Assembly (NCBI RefSeq): GCF_003478035.1
Contig: NZ_QUEP01000019.1
Span: 1-54,563 of the forward strand
Direction of reading: 5' to 3'
Source of the DNA: Clostridium sp. OF03-18AA
GTDB taxonomy: Bacteria > Bacillota > Clostridia > Lachnospirales > Lachnospiraceae
DNA: 54,563 nt
Shown piece after piece: positions 17,773 through 25,479 of this stretch. Made by a program: the position numbers and the translations under genes. The notes under the pieces were generated by a model. It was not told where the DNA came from. It was given only the letters and a program-made list of their open reading frames with translations, and did not search any database. The stretch's first letter is position 1, and every line of letters begins with the position of its first letter.

Positions 17773-18285
17773 TTATTTCAAAAAGTTGCTCTTATGTTCC
17801 AGTGCGTGCAGATTATAACCAAGTGTGGCCAAGTGCGCTACCTTCAGCGCAACCAGATTGATGTCGGTGGACATCGCACTGGCAATCTGCTCGGCTGTGT
17901 ATCCATATTCATAGATGTAGCGAAGGACTTCATCGCTGTCCATTAGGATCTCCGCTGCTACGATGTTGGCTTCATATTCCGGTTTGGATTTCATGTCATA
18001 GAGCATGAACTCATGAATCGGGGTGGTTCTCGCCATATTCCGGTGAAGCTGGTCATGCCCTAATTCATGTGCGCACACGATGCGCAGCATATTTTCATCC
18101 AGACTGTTATTCAGGAAAATAAAGCGATTTCGCTTAATCACCCGGTACATTCCCTTCAGGGAACCAAAATTTTCGCAAAGCATGACATTGATACCAAGCT
18201 GTCTTGCAATTTCAAAAGGGTCTCTGGAACCGCAGCGTTTTACCAGTTTCTCACCGACCCGTGAAAGCTGTTCCGCATTCATCAT
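17773..18285 (-). CDS. ImmA/IrrE-type metallopeptidase
   Basis: A 170-residue zinc protease. The gluzincin motif HELGH is at 73-77 in CAHELGHDQLHR, and the third ligand is likely a Glu in EYEANIVAAEILM. In ICEBs1 and phages, ImmA cleaves its cognate XRE repressor when DNA is damaged and so derepresses the element. Here it lies 45 bases downstream of an XRE repressor gene on the same strand, and a Y-family polymerase gene diverges from that repressor, which fits the same logic. The start has GGAGGTGG five bases before ATG ATG. Confidence 0.88.
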   Translation of the reverse strand: MMNAEQLSRVGEKLVKRCGSRDPFEIARQLGINVMLCENFGSLKGMYRVIKRNRFIFLNNSLDENMLRIVCAHELGHDQLHRNMARTTPIHEFMLYDMKSKPEYEANIVAAEILMDSDEVLRYIYEYGYTAEQIASAMSTDINLVALKVAHLATLGYNLHALEHKSNFLK

Positions 18286-18330
18286 ACCACCTCCAGTTTA
18301 CAGTATAGCGAAAAGTGTGTACGATAAATA

Positions 18331-18747
18331 TCACTGATCGGATTTTTTACGCCTCGTTTTCGGGGCGTATTTTTTATTGTTCTCTTTGGCAATCCAGTAG
18401 GCATCAGTCAGAGCTTTATAAGCTCCTTCGATGGCATCTTCGCTTAATTCGCCGCCAGCGAACATACCGGTCACTTCGCTGACCAGTTCTTCAATATCTT
18501 TCGCTGCTTTTGCGCCGCCTTTTTCATGAGCTTCTACGACATAGGTGCCGCTGCTTCCCAGCAGGTACTCAGTAGTAGTATTCAGCGCATCCGCAATCTT
18601 CTGAATCGTAACCATATTGGATGGTTTGCGGCTGCCAAGCTCATAATTCTGAATTGTGCGGGCGGTTACGCCGGCCTTCTCTGCAAGTTCTACCTGAGTT
18701 AAGTTGGCTTCTGTTCTTTTTTCTTTCAACCTTTCTTTGAAGACCAT
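18331..18747 (-). CDS. XRE-family repressor
   Basis: A 138-residue DNA-binding protein. The helix-turn-helix occupies about residues 1-60: LKEKRTEANLTQVELAEKAGVTARTIQNYELGSRKPS, ending with the typical ALNTTTEYLLG. The C-terminal part (about 75-138) is helical and ends in a basic tail. The ATG at 18747 is chosen because AGAGG is well placed; an in-frame extension of 21 residues lacks a ribosome site. Together with the downstream ImmA protease it should form an ImmR/ImmA-like switch. CACGAA/TTCGTG boxes cover the divergent control region and are the probable operators. Confidence 0.88.
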   Translation of the reverse strand: MVFKERLKEKRTEANLTQVELAEKAGVTARTIQNYELGSRKPSNMVTIQKIADALNTTTEYLLGSSGTYVVEAHEKGGAKAAKDIEELVSEVTGMFAGGELSEDAIEGAYKALTDAYWIAKENNKKYAPKTRRKKSDQ

Positions 18748-18777
18748 AGGAATACCTCTTTCTTTTTTGATAACAAA

Positions 18778-18919
18778 CACGAACACTTTTTCATAAAAAC
18801 CTATTGACACGAAAAACTGTGCTTGCTATAATGACGATGAAAACACGAAATACAATTCGTGTAATTATAGTATCACAAGAAATGCTGTGTGTCAATGCGT
18901 TCGTGAAAAGTTGTTCGTG
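18778..18919. promoter_or_regulatory. Operator array: six CACGAA/TTCGTG boxes
   Basis: CACGAA begins at 18778, 18808 and 18844. TTCGTG begins at 18856, 18900 and 18914. The middle pair forms a dyad, ACACGAA and TTCGTGT, at 18843-18862, just downstream of the polymerase promoter. The array covers both divergent start regions. A weak minus-strand promoter (TTGACA complement at 18890, TATAAT complement at 18864, 20-base spacer) overlaps it. Confidence 0.65.
18804..18832 (+). promoter_or_regulatory. Consensus sigma-A promoter for the polymerase gene
   Basis: TTGACA at 18804-18809, exactly 17 bases, then TATAAT at 18827-18832. A perfect consensus promoter flanked by repressor boxes is what one expects of a gene that is normally shut off. 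Confidence 0.9.
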
Positions 18920-18948
18920 CTTTCGCAAACGGAGAGGAGGAATACGGG

Positions 18949-20184
18949 ATGCAAAGAGTGATTCTTCACTGTGATATGAATAATTTCTATGCCTCTGTCG
19001 AGTGTATGCTGAATCCGGAGCTGAAGAACAAGCCGGTGGCAGTGTGTGGTTCTGCGGAGGAACGGCATGGTATCGTACTTGCGAAGAACTATGCAGCAAA
19101 GGCGTTTGGCGTTTCCACGGGAGAGGCAATCTGGCAAGCAAAGCAGAAGTGCCAGGATCTTGTGATCGTGGAGCCGCACTATGAGCAATATATGAAGTTT
19201 TCAAAGCTGGCTCGTGAAATATACGGTCGCTATACCGATCAGATCGAGCCGTATGGGATGGACGAATGCTGGCTGGATGTGACCGGAAGCGGCTGCATGG
19301 GAACCGGATTTGAAATTGCAGATGAGATTCGCAGAACGGTTAAGTTTGAATTGGGACTTACGATTTCCGCAGGAGTGAGTTTCAACAAGATTTTTGCCAA
19401 GCTTGGGTCGGATATGAAAAAGCCGGATGCGATTACCTGCATCGAAGCAGATTCGTTCCGGGAGAAGATTTGGTGCCTTCCCGCCTCTGACTTGCTTGGA
19501 GTCGGCAGAGCGACCGAGAAGGTTCTGTCCGGTTATGGGATTCATACCATTGGAGAGCTTGCTGCAACATCGGATGATTTCTTGAAGTGCCGCCTTGGAA
19601 AGAATGGACTGGCGATTAAGAAATATGCCAATGGACTGGATGATTCGCCGGTTATGCGTTCCGATTATGTCTCCCCAGTAAAGAGCATTGGGCACGGGAT
19701 AACGACCATGCAGGATTTGGAGAATAACGCCGAAGTCTGGTGTGTCATTCTGGAACTGGTGCAGGAGATCGGAACCAAGCTGCGAACACATAAAAAGAAA
19801 GCTGGCGGAATAGCGATTTCCATCCGCAACAACGAGCTTTACACGAAAGAGTGGCAGTGCCGGATTGGTATTCCGACACCAAGCCCCACCTATCTGGCGA
19901 AAACCGCATTTGCTCTGTTTGCAAAGAACTATCAGTGGGAGCATCCGATTCGTTCAGTGACGGTTCGGACAATCAACCTGTTTGAAGAGGATTGTCCGAT
20001 ACAATACGACCTATTCACCGACGTGAAATCACTGGATCGCCAGGAACGGCTGGACGCAGCGATTGATCAGATTCGATTCCGATTCGGGAAAGATGCGATT
20101 AAAAATGGGGTACTTTTTCAGAAAAGCAAGATGCCGACAGAGCGAAAAGTGGATTTGGTTATGCCGACAGGAATGATTGGTTAA
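18949..20184 (+). CDS. Y-family DNA polymerase (Pol IV / UvrX type)
   Basis: A 411-residue translesion polymerase. Asp9 in HCDMNNFYASVE and the acidic pair Asp105-Glu106 in GMDECWLDVTGSG are the metal ligands. The helix-hairpin-helix LLGVGRATEKVLSGYGIHTIGEL follows, and the little-finger domain fills residues of about 240-350. Such enzymes copy damaged DNA with low fidelity. The ATG at 18949 follows GAGGAGG. Expression should come from the consensus promoter at 18804 and be held down by the adjacent XRE repressor. The downstream small genes overlap and seem to form an operon with it. It is probably element-borne and not the housekeeping dinB. Confidence 0.93.
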   Translation: MQRVILHCDMNNFYASVECMLNPELKNKPVAVCGSAEERHGIVLAKNYAAKAFGVSTGEAIWQAKQKCQDLVIVEPHYEQYMKFSKLAREIYGRYTDQIEPYGMDECWLDVTGSGCMGTGFEIADEIRRTVKFELGLTISAGVSFNKIFAKLGSDMKKPDAITCIEADSFREKIWCLPASDLLGVGRATEKVLSGYGIHTIGELAATSDDFLKCRLGKNGLAIKKYANGLDDSPVMRSDYVSPVKSIGHGITTMQDLENNAEVWCVILELVQEIGTKLRTHKKKAGGIAISIRNNELYTKEWQCRIGIPTPSPTYLAKTAFALFAKNYQWEHPIRSVTVRTINLFEEDCPIQYDLFTDVKSLDRQERLDAAIDQIRFRFGKDAIKNGVLFQKSKMPTERKVDLVMPTGMIG

Positions 20185-20265
20185 TACAGCACCGGCAGAA
20201 TCTGGTGAGTTCTTTGCTAAAAAAAGTCAACACATTCGCCGGTTTACAGAGGAGGAGCGTAGAAT

Positions 20266-20526
20266 ATGTCGGAACAGAAATGTAGAAAAGTATATGTACC
20301 TGTGAACTTGGATGTGGATGCAGAGGGGAATATCCGCCCGCGCCTAATTCGATGGATTGACGGACGGGTGTATGAGATCGACCGATTGAAGCATAAGTGC
20401 CGAGCTTCTTCTACGAAAGTGGGCGGCTGCGGAATTCGTTATACGGTCATGATCGGTGGGCATGAGAGTTTTCTGTTCAACGAAGATGAAAAATGGTTCG
20501 TTGAGGCAAAGGAGCAGTGCCTATGA
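20266..20526 (+). CDS. Small protein downstream of Pol IV, DUF6504-like
   Basis: An 86-residue protein with a GGAGGAG ribosome site. The core reads RPRLIRWIDGRVYEIDRL, then a basic stretch, a strand (RYTVMIGGHESFLF) and NEDEKWFVEA. This resembles DUF6504, a small beta-rich domain often encoded beside or fused to Y-family polymerases; the match is by pattern only. It has two cysteines in its middle (KHKC and GGCG) but no full metal site. Its stop overlaps the next start (ATGA at 20523). Confidence 0.65.
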   Translation: MSEQKCRKVYVPVNLDVDAEGNIRPRLIRWIDGRVYEIDRLKHKCRASSTKVGGCGIRYTVMIGGHESFLFNEDEKWFVEAKEQCL

Positions 20527-21254
20527 TCCTTTCACAGAAAAAAATAGAAGAAATCGCTGTTGCAGTGATAAGAGATTTTCAAAAGTCCTTTTTCGGCAGC
20601 GAAGCAGATGATCCGACGAGATTCGCGCTTCCGACACCCATTGAACAGTTTGCATCCGATTATCTGAACCTGAAGGTGTCATTTCAAAAGCTGTCCTCGG
20701 ACGGAAGCATCTATGGTCTGACTGCGTATGTGGATACAGAATATCAGATTGAAGTCGATGGAAGTCAGAGGAGCATCTTCCTGAAAACCAATGATGTGGT
20801 TCTGGACAAGAGCTTCATTGAACCGGAGAATATACGGAAACTCTGCGGAAAACGCAGGTTTACGCTGGCACATGAGTGCGCTCACCAGATATTGTTTCAG
20901 CTGGATGCCGATGACCGAAAGATAGCCTGCCATAAGAGACCGGAAGTGAGGAAAAAAGGTTCCCGCGTTCTGAGAACGCAGGAAGATTGGAACGAGTGGC
21001 AGGCCAATTCGCTGGGAGCTGCCATCCTGATGCCCCAGTCAGAAGTGGATCGGGCGATGTGGTTCATCAACAGCAGAAAGCCTCTGACATGTTATGGATG
21101 GCGTTTTTATGACAAAGACCAGGTGAAGATAGATACTTTCTGTGGCGCCTTTGGCGTTTCAAGATCGGCAGCTGCTATCCGCTTGGAACAGCTGGGCTAT
21201 CTGAACCGGAAAAAGGACTATGAATATCGTGCTCCATTGGAGGTGTGGCCATGA
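20523..21254 (+). CDS. Second ImmA/IrrE-family metallopeptidase
   Basis: A 243-residue protein with the zinc motif HECAH in FTLAHECAHQILF and a downstream NEWQANSLGAAILMP that supplies the third ligand. The C-terminus has a winged-helix-like stretch (FGVSRSAAAIRLEQLGYL). The ATG at 20523 is preferred over a GTG at 20517 because it makes an ATGA overlap with the previous stop and sits well after AAAGGAG. It is a separate, longer subfamily than the ImmA at 17773. Its substrate may be the XRE protein at 21729 or the one at 18331; the sequence does not decide. Confidence 0.85.
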   Translation: MILSQKKIEEIAVAVIRDFQKSFFGSEADDPTRFALPTPIEQFASDYLNLKVSFQKLSSDGSIYGLTAYVDTEYQIEVDGSQRSIFLKTNDVVLDKSFIEPENIRKLCGKRRFTLAHECAHQILFQLDADDRKIACHKRPEVRKKGSRVLRTQEDWNEWQANSLGAAILMPQSEVDRAMWFINSRKPLTCYGWRFYDKDQVKIDTFCGAFGVSRSAAAIRLEQLGYLNRKKDYEYRAPLEVWP

Positions 21255-21511
21255 GTAGGAATATCAGAGTATCGGAACCATCTGCGGAAATGCAGATTAA
21301 AATCATCCGGGCGAAAGATGCGATTGCTTCGCAAAAGCCCAGGACTGTCAGGTGCCCTTATTGCCGACACAATTCAATCATCGTCTTTGAGGATACCAGA
21401 GGACATGTGCAGACCAAATGCAAGGCCTGCGGACGAGAGACTGTCTTCAATGTTTTGGAGATGAGAAGATTACGGAGATTGCAGCTCTACTATTCGTCTT
21501 TGAATGGTTGA
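21251..21511 (+). CDS. Zinc-ribbon protein
   Basis: An 86-residue protein, coupled by ATGA to the metallopeptidase gene, with GGAGG just upstream. The core is a classic four-cysteine zinc ribbon: CPYC in VRCPYCRHNS and CKAC in QTKCKACGRETVFNV. The N-terminus is a charged helix and the tail is basic (RRLRRLQLYY). It may bind nucleic acid or the neighbouring protease. I do not recognise a named family. It ends the polymerase operon. Confidence 0.7.
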   Translation: MSRNIRVSEPSAEMQIKIIRAKDAIASQKPRTVRCPYCRHNSIIVFEDTRGHVQTKCKACGRETVFNVLEMRRLRRLQLYYSSLNG

Positions 21512-21564
21512 GATGACGATAAATAACCCTATTAACACAATTTTATAAGTCATAGCTGTGCTGT

Positions 21565-21680
21565 GGAGCCGCTGACAGGCGAAGTCTTCCGAATGCCGCA
21601 TGAGACAGAATTATGGGATACCCATGTTCTGTTTTATCGGCACAGGATTTTTTTCTTCACCGTCATGCGGCTCCTTTTTT
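21565..21680 (+). promoter_or_regulatory. Structured leader/terminator with alternative pairings
   Basis: GCCGCATGA (21595-21603) pairs with TCATGCGGC (21663-21671), followed by T6 at 21675. An inner hairpin, ACAGAA..ATGGG / CCCAT.TTCTGT, lies in the loop. GGAGCCGC at 21565-21572 is also an exact complement of GCGGCTCC at 21667-21674, so two folds compete for the same 3' arm. It ends 48 bases before the second XRE gene. Confidence 0.55.
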
Positions 21681-21728
21681 GACCTTCCGTTGGTCCGGTT
21701 CTGACCGGCTGTGCGGAAGGAGAAACGT

Positions 21729-22019
21729 ATGTATTTTGACGCAAAAGAGTTTGGTAAGAGACTTCACGATGTTCGCACTTCCCGTGGCATTACGCAGGAG
21801 GAACTGGCGGTTCGCCTGGGACTGGCAAGCAAGCAGCATGTCAGCCGCATGGAGAACGGAGAGCGCAGCTGCTCCATTGACTTGCTGATCGAACTGTCCT
21901 GCATCCTCCATGTCAGCACGGATTATCTTCTGATGGGCAGTGAGCCAAGCAAAGAGGAAGTCAAAAATGATCTTCTGAGCATTATTTCGGAGCTGTCTAC
22001 GATTGCGAAGAAAATCTAA
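21729..22019 (+). CDS. XRE-family regulator, second copy
   Basis: A 96-residue helix-turn-helix protein: FGKRLHDVRTSRGITQEELAVRLGLASKQHVSRMENGERSCSIDLLIELSCILHVSTDYLL, then a short helix that ends IAKKI. It is a single-domain repressor, half the size of many. The ATG at 21729 follows GGAAGGAG; an in-frame extension of six residues is less likely. It lies downstream of a structured leader that could end transcription from the polymerase operon. It may regulate the element or a host gene. Confidence 0.85.
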   Translation: MYFDAKEFGKRLHDVRTSRGITQEELAVRLGLASKQHVSRMENGERSCSIDLLIELSCILHVSTDYLLMGSEPSKEEVKNDLLSIISELSTIAKKI

Positions 22020-22055
22020 TCGTGCTCTGTGTTTGGAAATGACAAAATAGAGATA

Positions 22056-22178
22056 CTACTTGCCCGCTTCGATGTAATCTCTAACGAGGCGACTGAGATC
22101 TTCTTGTGTCAAGTAAGGAAAAAATTGAGAATTTACAAGCCGTTCATAGGCGGACAACCACCCGTGAACGGCTTGCAT
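22056..22178 (-). pseudogene. Possible C-terminal gene fragment, unknown
   Basis: Forty coding-like residues on the minus strand, starting at an ATG at 22178 and including YERLVNSQFFPYLTQEDLSRLVRDYIEAG. There is no ribosome site. An 11-bp perfect inverted repeat (CAAGCCGTTCA at 22136 with TGAACGGCTTG ending at 22175) lies at its start. It may be the tail of a lost gene at the border between ICE genes and the redox island. The rest of 22020-22342 shows nothing else. Confidence 0.25.
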
Positions 22179-22342
22179 GTAAACTAAACTCAGAATGAAT
22201 CCAAGCAAATTCATCATGCCCTGCGAAGTTCTGTCAAATGTAGATAATCTGACAATACGAACATGGCTCACACGTAGTCTTCGACACCGAATATCAGCCA
22301 GCACAGATATGAGGACGGAAAATGTAGCAGCTTTTGAAAAAA

Positions 22343-22371
22343 TTGCTTTTTTCTGCTCAAAGTGCTATAAT
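22343..22371 (+). promoter_or_regulatory. Promoter for the DUF134-NifX gene
   Basis: TTGCTT at 22343-22348, 17 bases, TATAAT at 22366-22371, 35 bases before the ATG at 22407. It is the first promoter of the redox island. Confidence 0.7.
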
Positions 22372-22406
22372 CGGAATATACCGAATACAAAGGGAGGAAA
22401 GCTCCC

Positions 22407-23186
22407 ATGCCAAGACCGCCACGGTGCCGTCGAATTTGTGGCGTACCACAGGTCGATACATTCTGTCCTAACGGGTGCGAGAATACCGAGCCGATCCTGC
22501 TGACGCTGGACGAATACGAGGTCATTCGGCTGGTTGACTTGGAGCAGCAAACCCACGAGCAGTGTGCCGCTCAAATGGAGATTTCCCGCTCTACCGTGCA
22601 GGAGATTTACGAAAGCGCACGGAGCAAGATCGCAGCGTGTCTTGTCCACGGGAAACCGCTGCACATCACCGGGGGAAACTACCGCATCTGCGGAGGACAG
22701 GAGGCAGCTCACTGCGGCCGTTGCTGCCGGATGCAGAGAGCCAACATGGAAAAATCAGGCAAAACTTGCAAAGGAGATTCCATTATGAAAATTGCAGTTA
22801 CCTATGAGAACGGTCGAATCTTTCAGCATTTCGGTCACACCGAGCAGTTCAAGCTTTATGAAGCTGTGGACGGCAAAATCGTCCATGCGGAAGTCGTTGA
22901 TACCAACGGCAGCGGTCACGGCGCACTGGCAGGATTCCTGATGCAGAACGGCGTGGACGCTTTGATTTGCGGAGGCATCGGCGGCGGTGCGCAGGCGGCT
23001 CTGGCCGAAGCGGGCATCAAGCTCTACGGCGGTGTCAGCGGGGACGCTGACGCGGCGGTGAGCGCATTGCTCAGCGGAAATCTGGGATACGACCCCAATG
23101 TTCACTGTGATCACCATAACCACGAGCACGGCGAGGATGGGCACACCTGCGGTGACCACGGCTGCGGCAAGCATAGCTACCATTGA
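22407..23186 (+). CDS. DUF134-NifX/NifB domain fusion
   Basis: A 259-residue protein. Residues 1-95 are a DUF134 domain: RPPRCRRICGVP, then LTLDEYEVIRLVDLEQQTHEQCAAQMEISRSTVQEIY, a sigma-like helix-turn-helix. A short Cys-rich linker (CGRCC) follows. From about residue 125 comes the dinitrogenase iron-molybdenum-cofactor domain (MKIAVTYENGRIFQHFGHTEQF, ALICGGIGGGAQ). The tail is His-rich (HCDHHNHEHGEDGHTCGDHGCGKH), a likely metal-binding segment. This fusion is known in anaerobes and is probably a metal- or redox-responsive regulator; no nitrogenase genes are present. AGGGAGG precedes the ATG. It is followed after one base by a Crp/Fnr gene. Confidence 0.88.
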   Translation: MPRPPRCRRICGVPQVDTFCPNGCENTEPILLTLDEYEVIRLVDLEQQTHEQCAAQMEISRSTVQEIYESARSKIAACLVHGKPLHITGGNYRICGGQEAAHCGRCCRMQRANMEKSGKTCKGDSIMKIAVTYENGRIFQHFGHTEQFKLYEAVDGKIVHAEVVDTNGSGHGALAGFLMQNGVDALICGGIGGGAQAALAEAGIKLYGGVSGDADAAVSALLSGNLGYDPNVHCDHHNHEHGEDGHTCGDHGCGKHSYH

Positions 23187-23187
23187 T

Positions 23188-23844
23188 ATGGAACGCACAC
23201 TGACACAACTTCCGTTCTGGTCATCCTTGACCGAACACGAAATGGAAACGCTACGCCGAAGCGCCTTTGTCCGTCATTATGAAAAGGGCGCGTTCGTTCA
23301 CAGCAGCGACAATGAATGTCTCGGAATGCTGTTTATTCTTTCCGGCGAGATCCGCACCTATCTTCTCTCCGAGGAGGGGCGGGAGGTAACACTGTTCCGC
23401 CTGTATCCGGGCGAACTATGCGTGCTTTCTGCCTCTTGTGTGATCAGTCAGATCACCTTTGATACGCAAATGACTGCTGGAATGGATACGGAAGTTCTGA
23501 TTATCCCTGCAAATGTCATTGCTGCGCTCAAGGAGCAAAATCTTCATGTCTGCTGCTTCCTCTATGAGTTGGCAACGAAACGGTTTTCTGATGTGATGTG
23601 GGCGATGCAGCAGATCATGTTCAAGGGGCTGGATCGGCGACTGGCAGATTTTCTCCTGGCCGAAGCGGAGCGTACCGGCTCCAACACGATACGCATGACC
23701 CATGAGCAGATCGCCCAGCACATCAGCTCGGCGCGGGAGGCGGTGGCGCGGATGCTCAAGAGCTTCTCGGAGGACGGGCTGGTGGAGCTGAAGCGCGGTG
23801 CGATCACGCTGCGGGATATAGACGGATTGAATCACTTAAAATGA
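23188..23844 (+). CDS. Crp/Fnr-family transcription regulator
   Basis: A 218-residue regulator. The N-terminal cyclic-nucleotide-binding-like barrel runs from LPFWSSLTEHEMETL through GMLFILSGEIRTYLLSEEGREVTLFRLYPGELCVLSASC. The C-terminal helix-turn-helix is MTHEQIAQHISSAREAVARMLKSF. It has no N-terminal cysteine cluster like E. coli FNR, but it does have internal cysteines (ELCVLSASC, HVCC) that might sense oxidants or bind a cofactor. The start at 23188 is one base after the DUF134-NifX stop; it lacks a good ribosome site, so translation is probably coupled. It likely controls the redox genes downstream, and a CRP-like palindrome lies at 25480. Confidence 0.88.
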   Translation: MERTLTQLPFWSSLTEHEMETLRRSAFVRHYEKGAFVHSSDNECLGMLFILSGEIRTYLLSEEGREVTLFRLYPGELCVLSASCVISQITFDTQMTAGMDTEVLIIPANVIAALKEQNLHVCCFLYELATKRFSDVMWAMQQIMFKGLDRRLADFLLAEAERTGSNTIRMTHEQIAQHISSAREAVARMLKSFSEDGLVELKRGAITLRDIDGLNHLK

Positions 23845-23849
23845 AAATA

Positions 23850-23878
23850 TTGCTTATAACACGAATCCTTGTTATAAT
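23850..23878 (+). promoter_or_regulatory. Rubrerythrin promoter with overlapping palindrome
   Basis: TTGCTT at 23850-23855, 17 bases, TATAAT at 23873-23878. The palindrome TTATAACA-N8-TGTTATAA (23854-23877) covers the spacer and most of the -10 box, an arrangement expected for repression. The repressor is not identified. Confidence 0.7.
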
Positions 23879-23910
23879 ATGAGCAGAAGAAGCTGAAAGG
23901 AGCATCGGCC

Positions 23911-24453
23911 ATGAAAGAAACGAAATACGCAGGAACTCAAACCGAAAAAAACCTGATGGCTGCCTTTGCCGGCGAGTCCGAGGCGCGCAACAAATACACC
24001 TATTTTGCATCCAAGGCCAAGAAGGAAGGCTACGAGCAGATCGCGGCGCTGTTCCTCAAAACCGCTGATAATGAGAAGGAACACGCCAAGCTGTGGTTCA
24101 AAGAGCTGAACGGCATTGGCGACACCGCCGAAAACCTTCTCTCCGCCGCTGAGGGCGAGAACTACGAGTGGACGGATATGTACGACGGCTTTGCCAAAAC
24201 CGCCGACGAGGAGGGCTTCCATGAGCTGGCCCAGCGTTTCCGCCTGGTAGCCGCCATTGAAAAGCATCATGAGGAGCGCTACCGTGCCTTGCTGCACAAT
24301 GTGGAGATGGCGGAGGTCTTTGCCAAAAGTGAGGTCAAGGTATGGGAGTGCCGCAACTGCGGGCATATCGTGATCGGTGAGAAAGCACCGGAGGTCTGCC
24401 CGACCTGCAACCATCCCCAGAGCTACTTTGAAATTCACGCAGAAAACTATTAA
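23911..24453 (+). CDS. rbr: Rubrerythrin
   Basis: A 180-residue peroxide reductase of the cytosol. The N-terminal four-helix bundle carries the diiron ligands in [17 protein letters not shown] and [10 protein letters not shown]. The C-terminal rubredoxin domain has CRNCG and CPTCNHP, which receives electrons from rubredoxin or NADH-linked reductases. It reduces hydrogen peroxide to water in anaerobes. Its length is close to classical rubrerythrin. It follows its own promoter with a palindromic operator and lies 20 bases before desulfoferrodoxin, with which it is probably co-transcribed. Confidence 0.96.
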   Translation: MKETKYAGTQTEKNLMAAFAGESEARNKYTYFASKAKKEGYEQIAALFLKTADNEKEHAKLWFKELNGIGDTAENLLSAAEGENYEWTDMYDGFAKTADEEGFHELAQRFRLVAAIEKHHEERYRALLHNVEMAEVFAKSEVKVWECRNCGHIVIGEKAPEVCPTCNHPQSYFEIHAENY

Positions 24454-24473
24454 AGAGAAAAGGAGAACGAATC

Positions 24474-24848
24474 ATGGAGCAGAAGTTTTACATTTGCAAG
24501 CATTGCGGCAACATCATTGCCAAGGTCAAGGACACGGGCGTTCCCGTCATCTGTTGCGGTGAGCCGATGAGCGAGATCATCCCCGGTACCACCGACGCCG
24601 CCGTGGAGAAGCACGTCCCTGTCTGGACTGTGGAAAACGGCATCGTTCATGTCAAGGTCGGCTCCGTAGAGCATCCCATGCTGCCGGAGCACTACATCGA
24701 GTGGGTGTCCCTCCACACCAAGCAGGGCAACCAGCGCAAGGAACTGCACCCGGGCGAGAAGCCGGAGGTCTGCTTTGCGCTCTGCGAGGGCGACGAAGTC
24801 GAGGCGGTCTACGCCTACTGCAACCTCCACAGTCTGTGGAAAGCGTGA
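24474..24848 (+). CDS. dfx: Desulfoferrodoxin (superoxide reductase)
   Basis: A 124-residue two-iron superoxide reductase. The N-terminal desulforedoxin site has Cys8, Cys11, Cys27 and Cys28. The catalytic centre uses His residues in EKHVPVW, VEHPM and PEHYIEW, with the Cys and His of YCNLHSLWK at the C-terminus. It reduces superoxide to peroxide without making oxygen, and the peroxide is then removed by the rubrerythrin just upstream. Rubredoxin encoded at 25227 is the usual electron donor. A good AAAGGAG lies before the ATG. Confidence 0.95.
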   Translation: MEQKFYICKHCGNIIAKVKDTGVPVICCGEPMSEIIPGTTDAAVEKHVPVWTVENGIVHVKVGSVEHPMLPEHYIEWVSLHTKQGNQRKELHPGEKPEVCFALCEGDEVEAVYAYCNLHSLWKA

Positions 24849-24924
24849 TCGTTCCGCGCATGGTATCTTAGAACCAACATAGAGAACTGAATGTCATGTA
24901 TTGCAGGCAGGAGGCAAACAAGTC

Positions 24925-25137
24925 ATGAAAGCACATAAATATTGGTCAATCGGAGCGGTAATTACCATGTTTGGAACTTTTTGCACTGGATATAAAGGCT
25001 CAAAAACAACGCATAAGTACCTTGCGCTTAGTTCCTTGATCTGCATGGTTATGGCAGTATATACGGGTCATAAAATGATTTCAGGGAATAAGAAAACAAA
25101 GAGAGTAAAACAAGCGGAAGCTGTGGATATTCTTTGA
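24925..25137 (+). CDS. Small two-helix membrane protein (DUF6219-like)
   Basis: A 70-residue protein with two membrane segments (about 8-25 and 34-52) joined by [16 protein letters not shown], and a lysine-rich tail. It resembles the DUF6219 family of small clostridial membrane proteins with a TGYKxxxxxHKYLAxxSL core; the match is from memory. No function is known. The ATG at 24925 follows GGAGG. It lies between superoxide reductase and rubredoxin genes in the same orientation, so a role near redox stress is possible but unproven. Confidence 0.7.
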   Translation: MKAHKYWSIGAVITMFGTFCTGYKGSKTTHKYLALSSLICMVMAVYTGHKMISGNKKTKRVKQAEAVDIL

Positions 25138-25226
25138 GTAAGATAGGAATCGTTATTGCTTCTGATGACGATAAAGTCGGGCTAATGTTGTGTGCGAAAT
25201 ATAAAACATCAAAGGAGAATTTCATT

Positions 25227-25385
25227 ATGAAATATGTATGTGATGTGTGTGGTTGGGAATACGATGAAGAAAAGGGCTATCCGGAAGGCGGCATTGCACC
25301 GGGTACAAAATGGAAAGATATTCCGGATGATTTTGAATGCCCCTTATGTTTAGTTGGCAAAGATCAGTTTTCTGCGGCTGAGTAA
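25227..25385 (+). CDS. Rubredoxin
   Basis: A 52-residue electron carrier with the two CxxC knuckles [13 protein letters not shown] and [13 protein letters not shown] and the usual [12 protein letters not shown] between them. It can pass electrons to rubrerythrin, desulfoferrodoxin and flavodiiron proteins, all encoded in this island. The ATG at 25227 follows AAAGGAG; a longer in-frame reading has no ribosome site or homology. A strong terminator follows, closing the rubrerythrin-rubredoxin transcript. Confidence 0.97.
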   Translation: MKYVCDVCGWEYDEEKGYPEGGIAPGTKWKDIPDDFECPLCLVGKDQFSAAE

Positions 25386-25410
25386 AGAAGTACAACAGGA
25401 CCTATAAATA

Positions 25411-25455
25411 AAGAGCTGTGAAGCGGTATCTTACATACTGCTTCACAGCTCTTTT
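25411..25455 (+). terminator. Terminator after rubredoxin
   Basis: A perfect 14-bp stem: AAGAGCTGTGAAGC at 25411-25424 and its complement at 25440-25453, with a 15-base loop and a TTTTGGGTTT tail. Confidence 0.85.
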
Positions 25456-25479
25456 GGGTTTGTACAAAAATTTCCGTAA

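Noticed and set aside
18778..18919. LexA/DinR-type SOS box
   Set aside because: The repeats are CACGAA/TTCGTG with variable spacing, not the GAAC-N4-GTTC form, so the local XRE protein is the better candidate.
22407..23186. Nitrogen-fixation function for the NifX-like domain
   Set aside because: No nif structural or cofactor genes are present, and the DUF134 fusion is common in non-fixing anaerobes.
23850..23878. PerR box at the rubrerythrin promoter
   Set aside because: The arms are separated by 8 bases; a PerR box has nearly adjacent TTATAAT arms.
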